This document shows positions 1-5,989 of a DNA stretch of 12,394 bases, in pieces (position 1 is the first letter of the stretch; each line of letters starts with the position of its first letter). The stretch comes from an uncultured Eubacteriales bacterium. Lineage in GTDB: Bacteria; Bacillota; Clostridia; Oscillospirales; Oscillospiraceae. The notes below the pieces were generated by a model, which was not told where the DNA came from, searched no databases, and was given only the letters and a program-made list of their open reading frames with translations. The position numbers and the translations under genes were made by a program. Where the stretch lies: NCBI GenBank assembly GCA_900549885.1, contig URQA01000073.1, forward strand, positions 1 to 12,394, written 5' to 3'.

Positions 1-644
1 GGGAGACGTTGCTGCCCGCCAAAGTGACGGCCACCCAGCTCAAGGGCCGCCCGCTGGATGAGGAAATTTCCCAAAACGCTCGACACACTCCCTACCTCCG
101 GCCTCTTTCTCAGCCCCGGTTCCGGCAGGAACGCCAGGGCCTGACAGCGGCGGAGCAGGGGACTGCCACCCATCTGGTGCTTCAGTATCTGGACTTCTCC
201 AATGTGGATGTGGCGGGGCAGGTGGAATCCCTGCATTTGCGGGGACTGCTGACGGACGAGCAGGCCGCGGCGGTGGACCGGGAGGCGCTGGAGCGGTTCC
301 TTTGTTCGCCGCTGGCGGAGGAGATCCGGCACGGCCAAAATGTCCGGCGTGAGTATCCCTTCACCCTTTTAATGGATGCCCGGGACTACGACCCGGACGC
401 TGCGGCGGGGGAGTCCATCCTGCTCCAGGGCGTGGTGGACTGTTGCTTTGAGACGGAAGAGGGGATCACGGTGGTGGACTTCAAGACCGACCGGGTGCTG
501 ACAGACGCGGAGGTCCGCCGCCGGGCGGAGCAGTACCGCCCCCAGCTGGAGGCATATAGCCGGGCGCTGGAGCGGGTGCTGGAGCGGTCGGTGGTGCGCA
601 GGGAACTGTACTTCCTGCGGGCCGGTGCCAGTGTGGAGCTGTGA
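1..644 (+). CDS. addA: AddA (ATP-dependent helicase/nuclease subunit A), C-terminal nuclease part, 5' truncated by window edge
   Basis: AddAB is the Gram-positive counterpart of RecBCD: it resects double-strand breaks for homologous recombination. Only the C-terminal ~214 residues are here, and the frame is open from base 3. The segment begins with the AddA-typical LPAKVTATQLKGR stretch. It then shows the RecB-type PD-(D/E)XK nuclease signature in order: GTATH near the start, GVVDCC (first acidic metal ligand), VVDFKTD (Asp and Lys of the catalytic core), and QLEAY, matching the QxxxY motif. All these catalytic positions are intact, so the nuclease should be active. The stop TGA is at 642-644. 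The helicase domains and the usual partner addB would lie to the left. No + strand T-rich terminator follows directly; the hairpin at 688-713 is oriented for the opposite gene. The family assignment is secure and the truncation is only the window edge. Confidence 0.93.
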   Translation, partial: ETLLPAKVTATQLKGRPLDEEISQNARHTPYLRPLSQPRFRQERQGLTAAEQGTATHLVLQYLDFSNVDVAGQVESLHLRGLLTDEQAAAVDREALERFLCSPLAEEIRHGQNVRREYPFTLLMDARDYDPDAAAGESILLQGVVDCCFETEEGITVVDFKTDRVLTDAEVRRRAEQYRPQLEAYSRALERVLERSVVRRELYFLRAGASVEL

Positions 645-682
645 ATCTGGTTCTGCCTCCCGAAAAAGAAAGAACAGCGCAG

Positions 683-713
683 AAAAAGGCGGCAGGGCAA
701 ATGCCCTGCCGCC
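683..713 (-). terminator. Rho-independent terminator of the CBS-domain gene
   Basis: A perfect 11-12 bp GC-rich stem (688-699 with 702-713) has a very small loop. On the minus strand it is followed by a run of five T (complement of the A run 683-687). It lies about 40 bases past the stop of the leftward CBS gene. In the + direction no T run follows, so it is at best a weak terminator for addA. Confidence 0.88.
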
Positions 714-752
714 AGAGAAATCAAATGCTGATGTAGAGTTTTTTAAGAAAGG

Positions 753-1202
753 TCATACGATTTTTCGCAGAGGTGGCTGCACCAGCGCCTGCTGCTTGCC
801 GGCATAATACCGGATGATGTCTTTGCGGGTGACAATGCCGGTGAAATTGCCCAGATCGTCCACCACGGGAATGAAGTTCTGATTCATGGCGCTTTGCATC
901 AGCTCCTCCATGCTGACGGTGATGCGGACGGGGGGATAGTGGTTGCCTCTGAGGATGTCGCGGATACGAAGATGCTCCATGTCCTTCATGGAAAGAGCCT
1001 TTTGCTGCTTGGTCTCGTCAGAGAGAAGCTGCCAGAGGAAGTCTCCCTCGCTGACGGTGCCTACGTAGGTTCCATTGCGGGTGATCACGGGGATGGCGGT
1101 GTAGCCGTGGTAGCGCATTTTTTCCAGGCCCTGACGAAAGGTGTAGTCATCATACAGATAGGCGACGTTGCTTTTGGGGAGCAGAAAATACGCAATATTC
1201 AC
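753..1202 (-). CDS. Small two-CBS-domain protein, DarB/CbpB-like (possible cyclic-di-AMP or nucleotide sensor)
   Basis: This 149-residue soluble protein consists almost only of two CBS domains (about residues 5-65 and 80-135). Typical cores are visible: GYTAIPVI followed by GTYVGTVSEGDFL in the first, and FIPVVDD followed by GIVTRKDII in the second. There is no enzyme, transporter or DNA-binding domain attached. Stand-alone proteins of this length and layout include DarB (YkuL) of Bacillus and CbpB of Listeria, which bind cyclic-di-AMP and regulate the Rel stringent-response enzyme and pyruvate carboxylase. That function is known for those relatives and only inferred here; AMP or ATP binding is equally possible. 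The start is GTG at 1202, with an ATGAGG-type Shine-Dalgarno seven bases upstream; an ATG two bases before it is out of frame. The gene is divergent from the Crp/Fnr gene and ends at a strong terminator, so it is probably monocistronic. Confidence 0.88.
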   Translation of the reverse strand: MNIAYFLLPKSNVAYLYDDYTFRQGLEKMRYHGYTAIPVITRNGTYVGTVSEGDFLWQLLSDETKQQKALSMKDMEHLRIRDILRGNHYPPVRITVSMEELMQSAMNQNFIPVVDDLGNFTGIVTRKDIIRYYAGKQQALVQPPLRKIV

Positions 1203-1266
1203 ATCGTTGCCTCATTTCTTCAAGCGGATGACCGCCCGTATTTGGCCTCTCTGGCCTTCTGGATAT

Positions 1267-1272
1267 AGTATA
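1267..1272 (-). promoter_or_regulatory. Possible -10 box for the CBS-domain gene
   Basis: Read on the minus strand the box is TATACT, 65 bases upstream of the GTG start. No convincing -35 hexamer lies 16-18 bases further upstream, so this is a weak call. Confidence 0.35.
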
Positions 1273-1327
1273 CAGGAAGCACCCGGTAAATTGGTGAATA
1301 ATTTATGAAGTTTGCCACGCCAACCTC

Positions 1328-1356
1328 TTTACATTTGGGAGCAGGCCTGCTATGCT
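1328..1356 (+). promoter_or_regulatory. Sigma-A-type promoter of the Crp/Fnr gene, with palindrome in spacer
   Basis: TTTACA (1328-1333), 17-base spacer, TATGCT (1351-1356). The predicted transcript start is near 1363, which decides for the ATG at 1403 over the in-frame codon at 1352 inside the -10 box. The spacer ends in a perfect ten-base palindrome, GCAGGCCTGC (1341-1350), directly against the -10 box. It could be an operator, for instance for self-control. Confidence 0.75.
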
Positions 1357-1402
1357 AATAGCACGTGACATATGCAACATTTCAGAAAGGAGGACGGTCA
1401 CG

Positions 1403-2068
1403 ATGCTGACCAGAGAGGAGCTGGAAAAAAGCCCTCTGTTTCAGGGAATCTCCTATGAGAGCTATTGTGCGATGCTGCACTGTTTTCAGGCGGTCCAGAA
1501 GTCTTTCCGACCGGATGAGCTGATTTACGATTTTACGATGCCTACCAACAATGCGGTGGGAATCGTGGAACGGGGAAGCGCCTCGCTGATCCGGATCGAC
1601 GAGGAAGGCGTTTCCACAGTGATGGAGGAGCTGGGTGCCGGCGGCGTCTTTGGGCGGACCTTGGCCTTTGCCACCTCCAACGGCGATAGTCTGGAGGTCA
1701 TCTGCCGCACATCCTGCGACGTGCTCTTTATCGACTACCCCCACATTCTCAAGCGCTGCGAGCGGGCCTGTACCCACCACAGCCTGCTGGTGCAGAATAT
1801 GCTGCGGCTGATGAGCGACAAGGCCCAGGCCCTCTCCGAGCGGGTCGACGTGCTCTCCCGGCGATCCATCCGGGAAAAGCTGCTGTGCTATTTCCGCCAG
1901 CTGGCGGACAAAGCGGGAGCGGAGACCTTTACGCTGCCGTTTTCCCTCAGTACGCTGGCCGACTATATCGCTACCGACCGCAGCGCCATGATGCGGGAGC
2001 TCAAACGGCTGCGGGAAGAAGGAGTTCTCCGTTCAGAGGGACGGCAGTTTACCCTCTGCGGCAGCTGA
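1403..2068 (+). CDS. Crp/Fnr-family transcriptional regulator
   Basis: A 221-residue protein with the standard layout: an N-terminal cyclic-nucleotide-binding-like beta-roll (about residues 12-125), a long dimerisation helix (about 126-160), and a C-terminal winged helix-turn-helix. The recognition region is LADYIATDRSAMMRELKRLREEGVL (by position, about 186-209; key residues TDRSAMMREL). Cysteines are scattered (22, 27, 101, 105, 119, 123, 162) but do not form the N-terminal cluster-binding arrangement of FNR, so no iron-sulfur sensing can be claimed. The phosphate-binding arginine motif of true CRP is not evident, so the effector is unknown. The start at 1403 is set by AAAGGAGGA at 1386-1394 and by the promoter just upstream. 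The neighbours are a divergent CBS-domain gene and nfnAB downstream; nfnAB has its own promoter. Confidence 0.9.
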   Translation: MLTREELEKSPLFQGISYESYCAMLHCFQAVQKSFRPDELIYDFTMPTNNAVGIVERGSASLIRIDEEGVSTVMEELGAGGVFGRTLAFATSNGDSLEVICRTSCDVLFIDYPHILKRCERACTHHSLLVQNMLRLMSDKAQALSERVDVLSRRSIREKLLCYFRQLADKAGAETFTLPFSLSTLADYIATDRSAMMRELKRLREEGVLRSEGRQFTLCGS

Positions 2069-2136
2069 GAAATTTCAGCTTCACAAAACTTCCAAAAAGT
2101 ACGTTAAAAATTTGGCAGTCTGACGGAGAAAACGCA

Positions 2137-2165
2137 TTGACGAGGCATCCAGAGCGTGTTAAAAT
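2137..2165 (+). promoter_or_regulatory. Sigma-A-type promoter of nfnAB
   Basis: TTGACG (2137-2142), 17-base spacer, TAAAAT (2160-2165). The expected transcript start is near 2172, giving a leader of about 70 bases before the nfnA ATG. This rules out the longer in-frame start at 2156. The -10 box lies inside the Rex-like palindrome. Confidence 0.8.
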
Positions 2166-2173
2166 ATCAACAA
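2156..2173. promoter_or_regulatory. Rex-like operator overlapping the nfnAB -10 box
   Basis: The 18-base sequence GTGTTAAAATATCAACAA matches the known Rex consensus TTGTTAA-N4-TTAACAA at 12 of 14 defined positions, with one mismatch per half-site and the correct four-base spacing. It covers the -10 box and the predicted start of transcription, the classic position for repression. Rex releases DNA when NADH is high, so nfnAB would be induced under reductive load. A classic FNR site (TTGAT-N4-ATCAA) fits poorly here. The rex gene itself is not in this window. Confidence 0.6.
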
Positions 2174-2242
2174 TGTGTCACGCCGAAGGATGCAGGTCCG
2201 ATAGAAAACAATCATTCGATCATTCGGGAAAGAAGGAACAGT

Positions 2243-3085
2243 ATGTATCGTATCGTGAGAAAAGAGGCGCTCCGGCCCACAGTCACTCTGTATGAGATCG
2301 AAGCACCCCTGATCGCCAAGAAGGCCCAGCCCGGCCAGTTTATCATCCTGCGGGTGGACGAGCAAGGCGAGCGCATCCCCATAACGATCAACAACTATGA
2401 CCCCGAAAAGGGCACTGTTACCATTATTGTCCAGACCGTGGGCGCCACCACTGAGAAGCTCAGCCATCTCAACGAGGGCGACTGCCTGCAGGACTTTGTC
2501 GGTCCTCTGGGCAAGGCCACGGAGACCGAGGGAAAGAAGAAAGTCTGCGTGGTGGGCGGCGGCGTCGGCTGCGCCATTGCGTACCCGGTTTTGAAGAAGT
2601 TCCACGACTGCGGTGCCGAGGTTCACGCGGTCATCGGCTTTAAGAACAAGGACTTGGTGATCCTGGAGGACGAGTTCCGTAAGGCCAGCAGCGTTCTGAA
2701 GGTCTGCACCGACGACGGTTCCTATGGCCAGAAGGGCCTGGTCACCGACGCCCTCAAGGAGCTGATCGAGGCCGGCAACCAGTATGACGAGGTCTTTGCC
2801 ATCGGTCCCATGGTCATGATGAAGTTCGTCTCCAAGACCACGGAGCCCTACGGCATCCCCACCACCGTCTCCATGAGCCCCATCATGATCGACGGCACCG
2901 GCATGTGCGGCGGCTGTCGTCTGAGCGTGGGCGGCGAGATGAAGTTCGCCTGCGTGGATGGCCCCGACTTTGACGGCCACAAGGTGGACTGGGATCTGGC
3001 GGTCAAGCGCAACCAGATGTACCGGGAATATGAGGCCCACAAGTACGAGGAGACCTGCAACCTGTTCAAGAAGGAGGCCGAATAA
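2243..3085 (+). CDS. nfnA: NfnA, small subunit of NADH-dependent ferredoxin:NADP+ oxidoreductase
   Basis: A 280-residue ferredoxin-NADP+-reductase-type subunit. With NfnB it forms the cytoplasmic electron-bifurcating transhydrogenase that couples NADH and reduced ferredoxin oxidation to NADP+ reduction, or the reverse. The N-terminal FAD domain shows PGQFIILRVDE (30-40) and ERIPITI (43-49). The nucleotide-binding domain opens with VVGGGVGCA (103-111). The C-terminal [2Fe-2S] site shows D217, C222, C225 and C237, the Asp plus three Cys ligand set known from Thermotoga NfnA. The start at 2243 follows AGAAGGA (2231-2237); the in-frame extension upstream would begin before the predicted transcript start. 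Only two bases separate its stop from nfnB. The same fold is often annotated as sulfide dehydrogenase or glutamate synthase small subunit, but the pairing and cluster residues favour Nfn. Confidence 0.9.
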   Translation: MYRIVRKEALRPTVTLYEIEAPLIAKKAQPGQFIILRVDEQGERIPITINNYDPEKGTVTIIVQTVGATTEKLSHLNEGDCLQDFVGPLGKATETEGKKKVCVVGGGVGCAIAYPVLKKFHDCGAEVHAVIGFKNKDLVILEDEFRKASSVLKVCTDDGSYGQKGLVTDALKELIEAGNQYDEVFAIGPMVMMKFVSKTTEPYGIPTTVSMSPIMIDGTGMCGGCRLSVGGEMKFACVDGPDFDGHKVDWDLAVKRNQMYREYEAHKYEETCNLFKKEAE

Positions 3086-3087
3086 CC

Positions 3088-4476
3088 ATGGCCAATATGT
3101 CTTTAACGAAAAATCCCATGCCCTCTCAGGACCCCAATGTCCGCAATAAGAACTTTGAGGAAGTGGCACTGGGCTATACGGAAGAGCAGGCTCTGGACGA
3201 GGCCCAGCGCTGCCTGAACTGCAAGAACAAGCCCTGTATGGGCGGCTGCCCCGTTATGGTACATATCCCCGAGTTCATTGCCGAGGTTGCCAAGGGCAAT
3301 TTTGAAGAGGCCTATCAGATCATCTCCGCCACCAGCGCCCTGCCCGCCGTGTGCGGTCGTGTCTGCCGCCAGGAGAGCCAGTGCGAGAAATACTGCGTCC
3401 GGGGCAAGAAGGGCGAGCCCGTGGGCATCGGTCGTCTGGAGCGGTTCGTGGCTGACTGGCACAACGCCCACTGCACCGCCGCGCCGGAAAAGCCCGCTTC
3501 CAACGGCCACAAGGTGGCGGTCATCGGCTCCGGCCCCGCAGGCCTGACCTGCGCCGGCGACCTGGCTCGGAAGGGATACGAGGTCACCGTATTTGAGGCG
3601 CTGCACCTGGCTGGCGGCGTACTGGTTTACGGCATCCCCGAGTTCCGTCTGCCCAAGGCCATCGTCCACCGGACGGAGGCCGACCTGCGCTCCCTGGGCG
3701 TCCAGATCCACACCAACATGGTGGTGGGCCGGGTGCTCACCCTGGACGAGCTGTTTGAGCAGGGGTACAAGGCCATCTTCCTGGCCACTGGCGCGGGTCT
3801 GCCCAAGTTCATGGGCATCCCCGGCGAGGGGCTGGCCGGCGTTTACTCCGCCAACGAGTACCTCACCCGCATCAACCTGATGCACGCCTGGGAGGATGCG
3901 TACGACACCCCCGTCCCTGCCAGCAAAAAAGTAGCCGTGGTGGGCGGCGGCAACGTGGCCATGGATGCGGCCCGGTGCGCCCGCCGGCTGGGGGCGGAGG
4001 TCCATGTGGTCTACCGCCGCAGCCGTGAGGAAATGCCTGCCCGGGCCGAAGAGGTGGAGCACGCCATGGAGGAGGGCATCCAGTTCCACTTCCTGACCAA
4101 TCCCACCGCCGTCATCGACGACGGCATGGGCCATGCCTGCAACCTCAACTGTGTGCGCATGGAGCTGGGTGAGCCTGATGAGCGGGGCCGCCGCCGCCCA
4201 GTGGAGGTGCCCGACTCCTCCTTCCTCATGGAAGTGGACACGGTGGTCATGGCGTTGGGCACCAGCCCCAACCCCCTGATCCGCATGGCGGATGAGGCGC
4301 TGGATGTCAACGGCAAGGGTTGCTTTATTGTCAACGAGGAGACTATGGAGACCAGCCGTCAGGCCGTGTATGCTGGCGGCGACGCGGTCACCGGCGCGGC
4401 CACCGTCATCTTGGCCATGGGCGCGGGCAAGAAAGCCGCCAAGGCCATCATGAAGTATCTGGACGCCAACAAATAA
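3088..4476 (+). CDS. nfnB: NfnB, large subunit of the NfnAB transhydrogenase (GltD/GltA-like flavoprotein)
   Basis: A 462-residue subunit that in this family carries the bifurcating FAD and two [4Fe-4S] clusters, takes electrons from reduced ferredoxin and passes hydride to or from NADP(H). The N-terminal cluster region shows C42, C45, C50, C54 (RCLNCKNKPCMGGCP) and C89, C93, C99, C103. An FAD dinucleotide fold follows with VIGSGPAGL (145-153), then an NADPH fold at about residue 282 (VAVVGGGNVAMD) with the YRRSREEMPAR stretch. The C-terminal flavin motif is YAGGDAVTGAATV. AAGGAGG (3071-3077) lies inside the end of nfnA, indicating translational coupling. The length agrees with NfnB and with the NADPH glutamate synthase small chain. 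No glutamate synthase large subunit is adjacent, which argues for Nfn. A strong terminator follows directly. Confidence 0.92.
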   Translation: MANMSLTKNPMPSQDPNVRNKNFEEVALGYTEEQALDEAQRCLNCKNKPCMGGCPVMVHIPEFIAEVAKGNFEEAYQIISATSALPAVCGRVCRQESQCEKYCVRGKKGEPVGIGRLERFVADWHNAHCTAAPEKPASNGHKVAVIGSGPAGLTCAGDLARKGYEVTVFEALHLAGGVLVYGIPEFRLPKAIVHRTEADLRSLGVQIHTNMVVGRVLTLDELFEQGYKAIFLATGAGLPKFMGIPGEGLAGVYSANEYLTRINLMHAWEDAYDTPVPASKKVAVVGGGNVAMDAARCARRLGAEVHVVYRRSREEMPARAEEVEHAMEEGIQFHFLTNPTAVIDDGMGHACNLNCVRMELGEPDERGRRRPVEVPDSSFLMEVDTVVMALGTSPNPLIRMADEALDVNGKGCFIVNEETMETSRQAVYAGGDAVTGAATVILAMGAGKKAAKAIMKYLDANK

Positions 4477-4488
4477 TTGTGATATGAT
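4460..4488 (+). promoter_or_regulatory. Candidate extended -10 promoter for the duplicated-domain gene, lspA and rluD
   Basis: TGGACG (4460-4465), 17-base spacer, and TATGAT (4483-4488) preceded by TGA, giving an extended -10. It overlaps the last codons and the stop of nfnB. The predicted transcript start, about 4495, lies inside the upstream arm of the terminator hairpin. A transcript starting there would lack half of that arm and should pass the terminator. Inference from motif matches only. Confidence 0.5.
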
Positions 4489-4524
4489 AGCGGGCAGGCC
4501 CAAGGGCTTGCCCGCTGTTATTTT
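4489..4524 (+). terminator. Rho-independent terminator of nfnAB
   Basis: A 13-bp stem (4489-4501 with 4504-4516, one G-U pair) has a very tight AA turn and is followed by GTTATTTT. It starts 12 bases after the nfnB stop codon. Confidence 0.87.
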
Positions 4525-4539
4525 CAGGGAGGCGTTATC

Positions 4540-5475
4540 ATGGAAAAAGCGGCCTTCACCCGGAAATACTTGGAGGACGTCCCCGGCCTGGACTCGCCGG
4601 ACATCTGGCGGCGGTTTCTGGACTTTGTTCTCAGCTATGCCGACAGCTTCTGCCTGTCCTTTTACACGGACTGCGGCCCGTTCCGGGCGCTGTCACCGGA
4701 GGATTTCTGCGCCTCCCCGTGGGGCTTTCTGTCCGCCAGCATCTCCGATTGGGAGGTCACCGACCAGTCCCCGGTCACCGCCCGCACCCCCATGCTGCTG
4801 CTGTATTTCCGGCTGGACCCGGTAACCGTTTCCTTTCTTCGGGGCAGGCGCACTGTGCTGGACTTTCCCGCAGCCCGGCTGGACCGGGGGTTCCTCTGTT
4901 TCGATGACCTGGCGTTTCTGAAAGCGGGCAAGATTTTCTTTTGCTCCTGCTCCCACGAGGGCTTCTGCTCCATCGACGGGGACGTAGCTCGGCTGTATCG
5001 GGATGACCCGCTCCGACCGATAGAGAGCCTGGACACGCCGGACAGCTGGCGGCGGTTCCTGGACTTTGCCCTCAGCTGCGCAGACGGTTTTTCCCTGTCC
5101 TTCCGGGCTGCGTCTCCTGTGGTCGCCTCCGTGGAGGAATTCCGGGCCTCCCAGTGGGGCTTCCTGTACCCCAGCGCCCATTCCCAGGAGGTGGCGGACC
5201 GTACCGCTCTCCCGCTGGGCAATCCTGTCCGGTTGCTCTATTTTCAGCTCACTTCCACTGCCATTCGCTTTCTCCGCACCCTATCCCACGTCTACGATTT
5301 GGATGAGACAGAAGAGATGCCCTCTGGCCTGTACTGGTTGGCAGACTTGGCTTTCTACAAGTCGGGGCACTGTTTCTTCGCCTCCCGGACGGATGCCAGG
5401 GTCTGCGGGATAGACCGCGCAGTCCTGGACCTGTTTCAAACCTCGGAGGCGGCTGCCAAATCTCAGAAAGGCTGA
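4540..5475 (+). CDS. Unrecognised protein built of two tandem copies of one domain, upstream of lspA
   Basis: A 311-residue soluble-looking protein, with no signal peptide or clear membrane segment, that I cannot assign to a known family. It has a clear internal duplication: residues about 17-153 and 164-299 align end to end. Shared landmarks are the LD(S/T)PD-WRRFLDF-LS-AD-F-LSF opening (17-41 and 164-188), F-AS-WGFL (56-64, 201-209), LLYF (87-90, 232-235), DLAF-K-G (123-130, 269-276), a following FF pair (133-134, 279-280) and an ID pair (145-146, 291-292). The second copy has lost cysteines found in the first (135, 137, 143). The start is ATG 4540 after AGGGAGG (4526-4532). It ends four bases before lspA, and codon use is like its neighbours, so it appears to be a resident gene co-transcribed with lspA and rluD. 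The alternating aromatic, strand-like pattern might suggest a binding or immunity-type fold, but no function is claimed. Confidence 0.82.
   Translation: MEKAAFTRKYLEDVPGLDSPDIWRRFLDFVLSYADSFCLSFYTDCGPFRALSPEDFCASPWGFLSASISDWEVTDQSPVTARTPMLLLYFRLDPVTVSFLRGRRTVLDFPAARLDRGFLCFDDLAFLKAGKIFFCSCSHEGFCSIDGDVARLYRDDPLRPIESLDTPDSWRRFLDFALSCADGFSLSFRAASPVVASVEEFRASQWGFLYPSAHSQEVADRTALPLGNPVRLLYFQLTSTAIRFLRTLSHVYDLDETEEMPSGLYWLADLAFYKSGHCFFASRTDARVCGIDRAVLDLFQTSEAAAKSQKG
4588..4998 (+). repeat. First copy of the internal domain duplication
   Basis: Encodes residues 17-153. Its first 75 bases (4588-4662) match 5029-5103 at 62 of 75 positions by direct alignment, and 19 of 25 residues are identical. Similarity falls off after this segment. 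Confidence 0.8.
5029..5436 (+). repeat. Second copy of the internal domain duplication
   Basis: Encodes residues 164-299 and is offset 147 residues from the first copy. The offset shrinks to 145-146 in the later part, so small insertions or deletions separate the copies. It is joined to the first copy by a linker of about ten residues (YRDDPLRPIE). Confidence 0.8.
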
Positions 5476-5479
5476 TTCC

Positions 5480-5989
5480 ATGTTGTATGTAATGCTCATC
5501 ATTCTCCTTATCGTAATCGACCAGGTGGTAAAATTCCTGGTCCGGGCCAATATTCCCCTGGGGGACAGCGTCCCCTTCCTTCCCCACGTGTTGGAGCTAA
5601 CCTATGTGCAGAACACTGGCGCCGCCTTTTCCCTGCTGGCGGAACACACCTGGATTTTGACGCTGATCTCTGTCCTGGTGGTAATCGTCATGGTCATCGC
5701 CCTGTGGAAAAAGGTACTCACCCACCCTCTGGGGGTAGTGCCCGCCGTGCTGGTGCTCTCCGGCGGCCTAGGCAACCTTATCGACCGCATTGCCTTCGGT
5801 TATGTCACCGATATGTTCCGCACTCTGTTTATGAACTTTGCCGTGTTCAATGTGGCCGACATCTGTATCACGGTGGGGGCTGTCTGGCTGGCGGTCTATG
5901 TGTTGTTTGGCTATGAGAAGCTGGAGAAAAAGTCCAAAAAGGAGGCTCCCACCCATGACGGAACCGACCTTTCATCTGATGATACCTGA
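5480..5989 (+). CDS. lspA: Lipoprotein signal peptidase (signal peptidase II)
   Basis: A 169-residue integral membrane aspartic protease that removes the signal peptide of lipid-modified prolipoproteins. Four hydrophobic segments are visible (about 2-20, 58-76, 84-101 and 121-143). Family motifs are all present: IDQVVK (13-18), NTGAAFS (45-51), GGLGNLIDR (95-103), VTDMF with catalytic D111, and FNVADICI with catalytic D127. The C-terminal tail is charged (KLEKKSKKE) and cytoplasmic. The start is ATG 5480, preceded by AGAAAGG (5465-5471) within the end of the upstream gene. Its last 35 bases overlap the start of the pseudouridine synthase gene, which places rluD's Shine-Dalgarno inside lspA. 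The lspA-rluD pairing is a common bacterial arrangement. Confidence 0.95.
   Translation: MLYVMLIILLIVIDQVVKFLVRANIPLGDSVPFLPHVLELTYVQNTGAAFSLLAEHTWILTLISVLVVIVMVIALWKKVLTHPLGVVPAVLVLSGGLGNLIDRIAFGYVTDMFRTLFMNFAVFNVADICITVGAVWLAVYVLFGYEKLEKKSKKEAPTHDGTDLSSDDT

Noticed and set aside
1352..1402. Upstream in-frame start for the Crp/Fnr gene
   Set aside because: The codon lies inside the -10 box (1351-1356), before the predicted transcript start; ATG 1403 has a strong ribosome site.
2063..2080. AGCTGA/TCAGCT hairpin at the end of the Crp/Fnr gene
   Set aside because: It is AT-rich inside, has no T run after it and overlaps the stop codon, so it is not a convincing terminator.
2156..2173. FNR-type or CRP-type binding site at the nfnAB promoter
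   Set aside because: Only one half (ATCAA) matches FNR; with the required four-base spacing the other half fails. The Rex consensus fits far better.
2156..2242. Upstream in-frame GTG start for nfnA
   Set aside because: It lies within the Rex-like operator and before the predicted transcript start; the added 29 residues do not resemble NfnA.
2159..3169. Long minus-strand open frame opposite nfnA (336 codons)
   Set aside because: It is a shadow of nfnA: low-complexity Ala/Gly/Leu/His-rich translation with no family motifs, while the plus strand carries clear catalytic and cluster residues.
3103..4503. Long minus-strand open frame opposite nfnB (466 codons)
   Set aside because: Mirror of a GC-rich coding sequence with skewed composition and no recognisable domain; it even spans the nfnB terminator.
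5838..5954. Longer N-terminus for the pseudouridine synthase
   Set aside because: This stretch lies entirely inside lspA in another frame, with no ribosome site; the S4 domain begins properly after ATG 5955.
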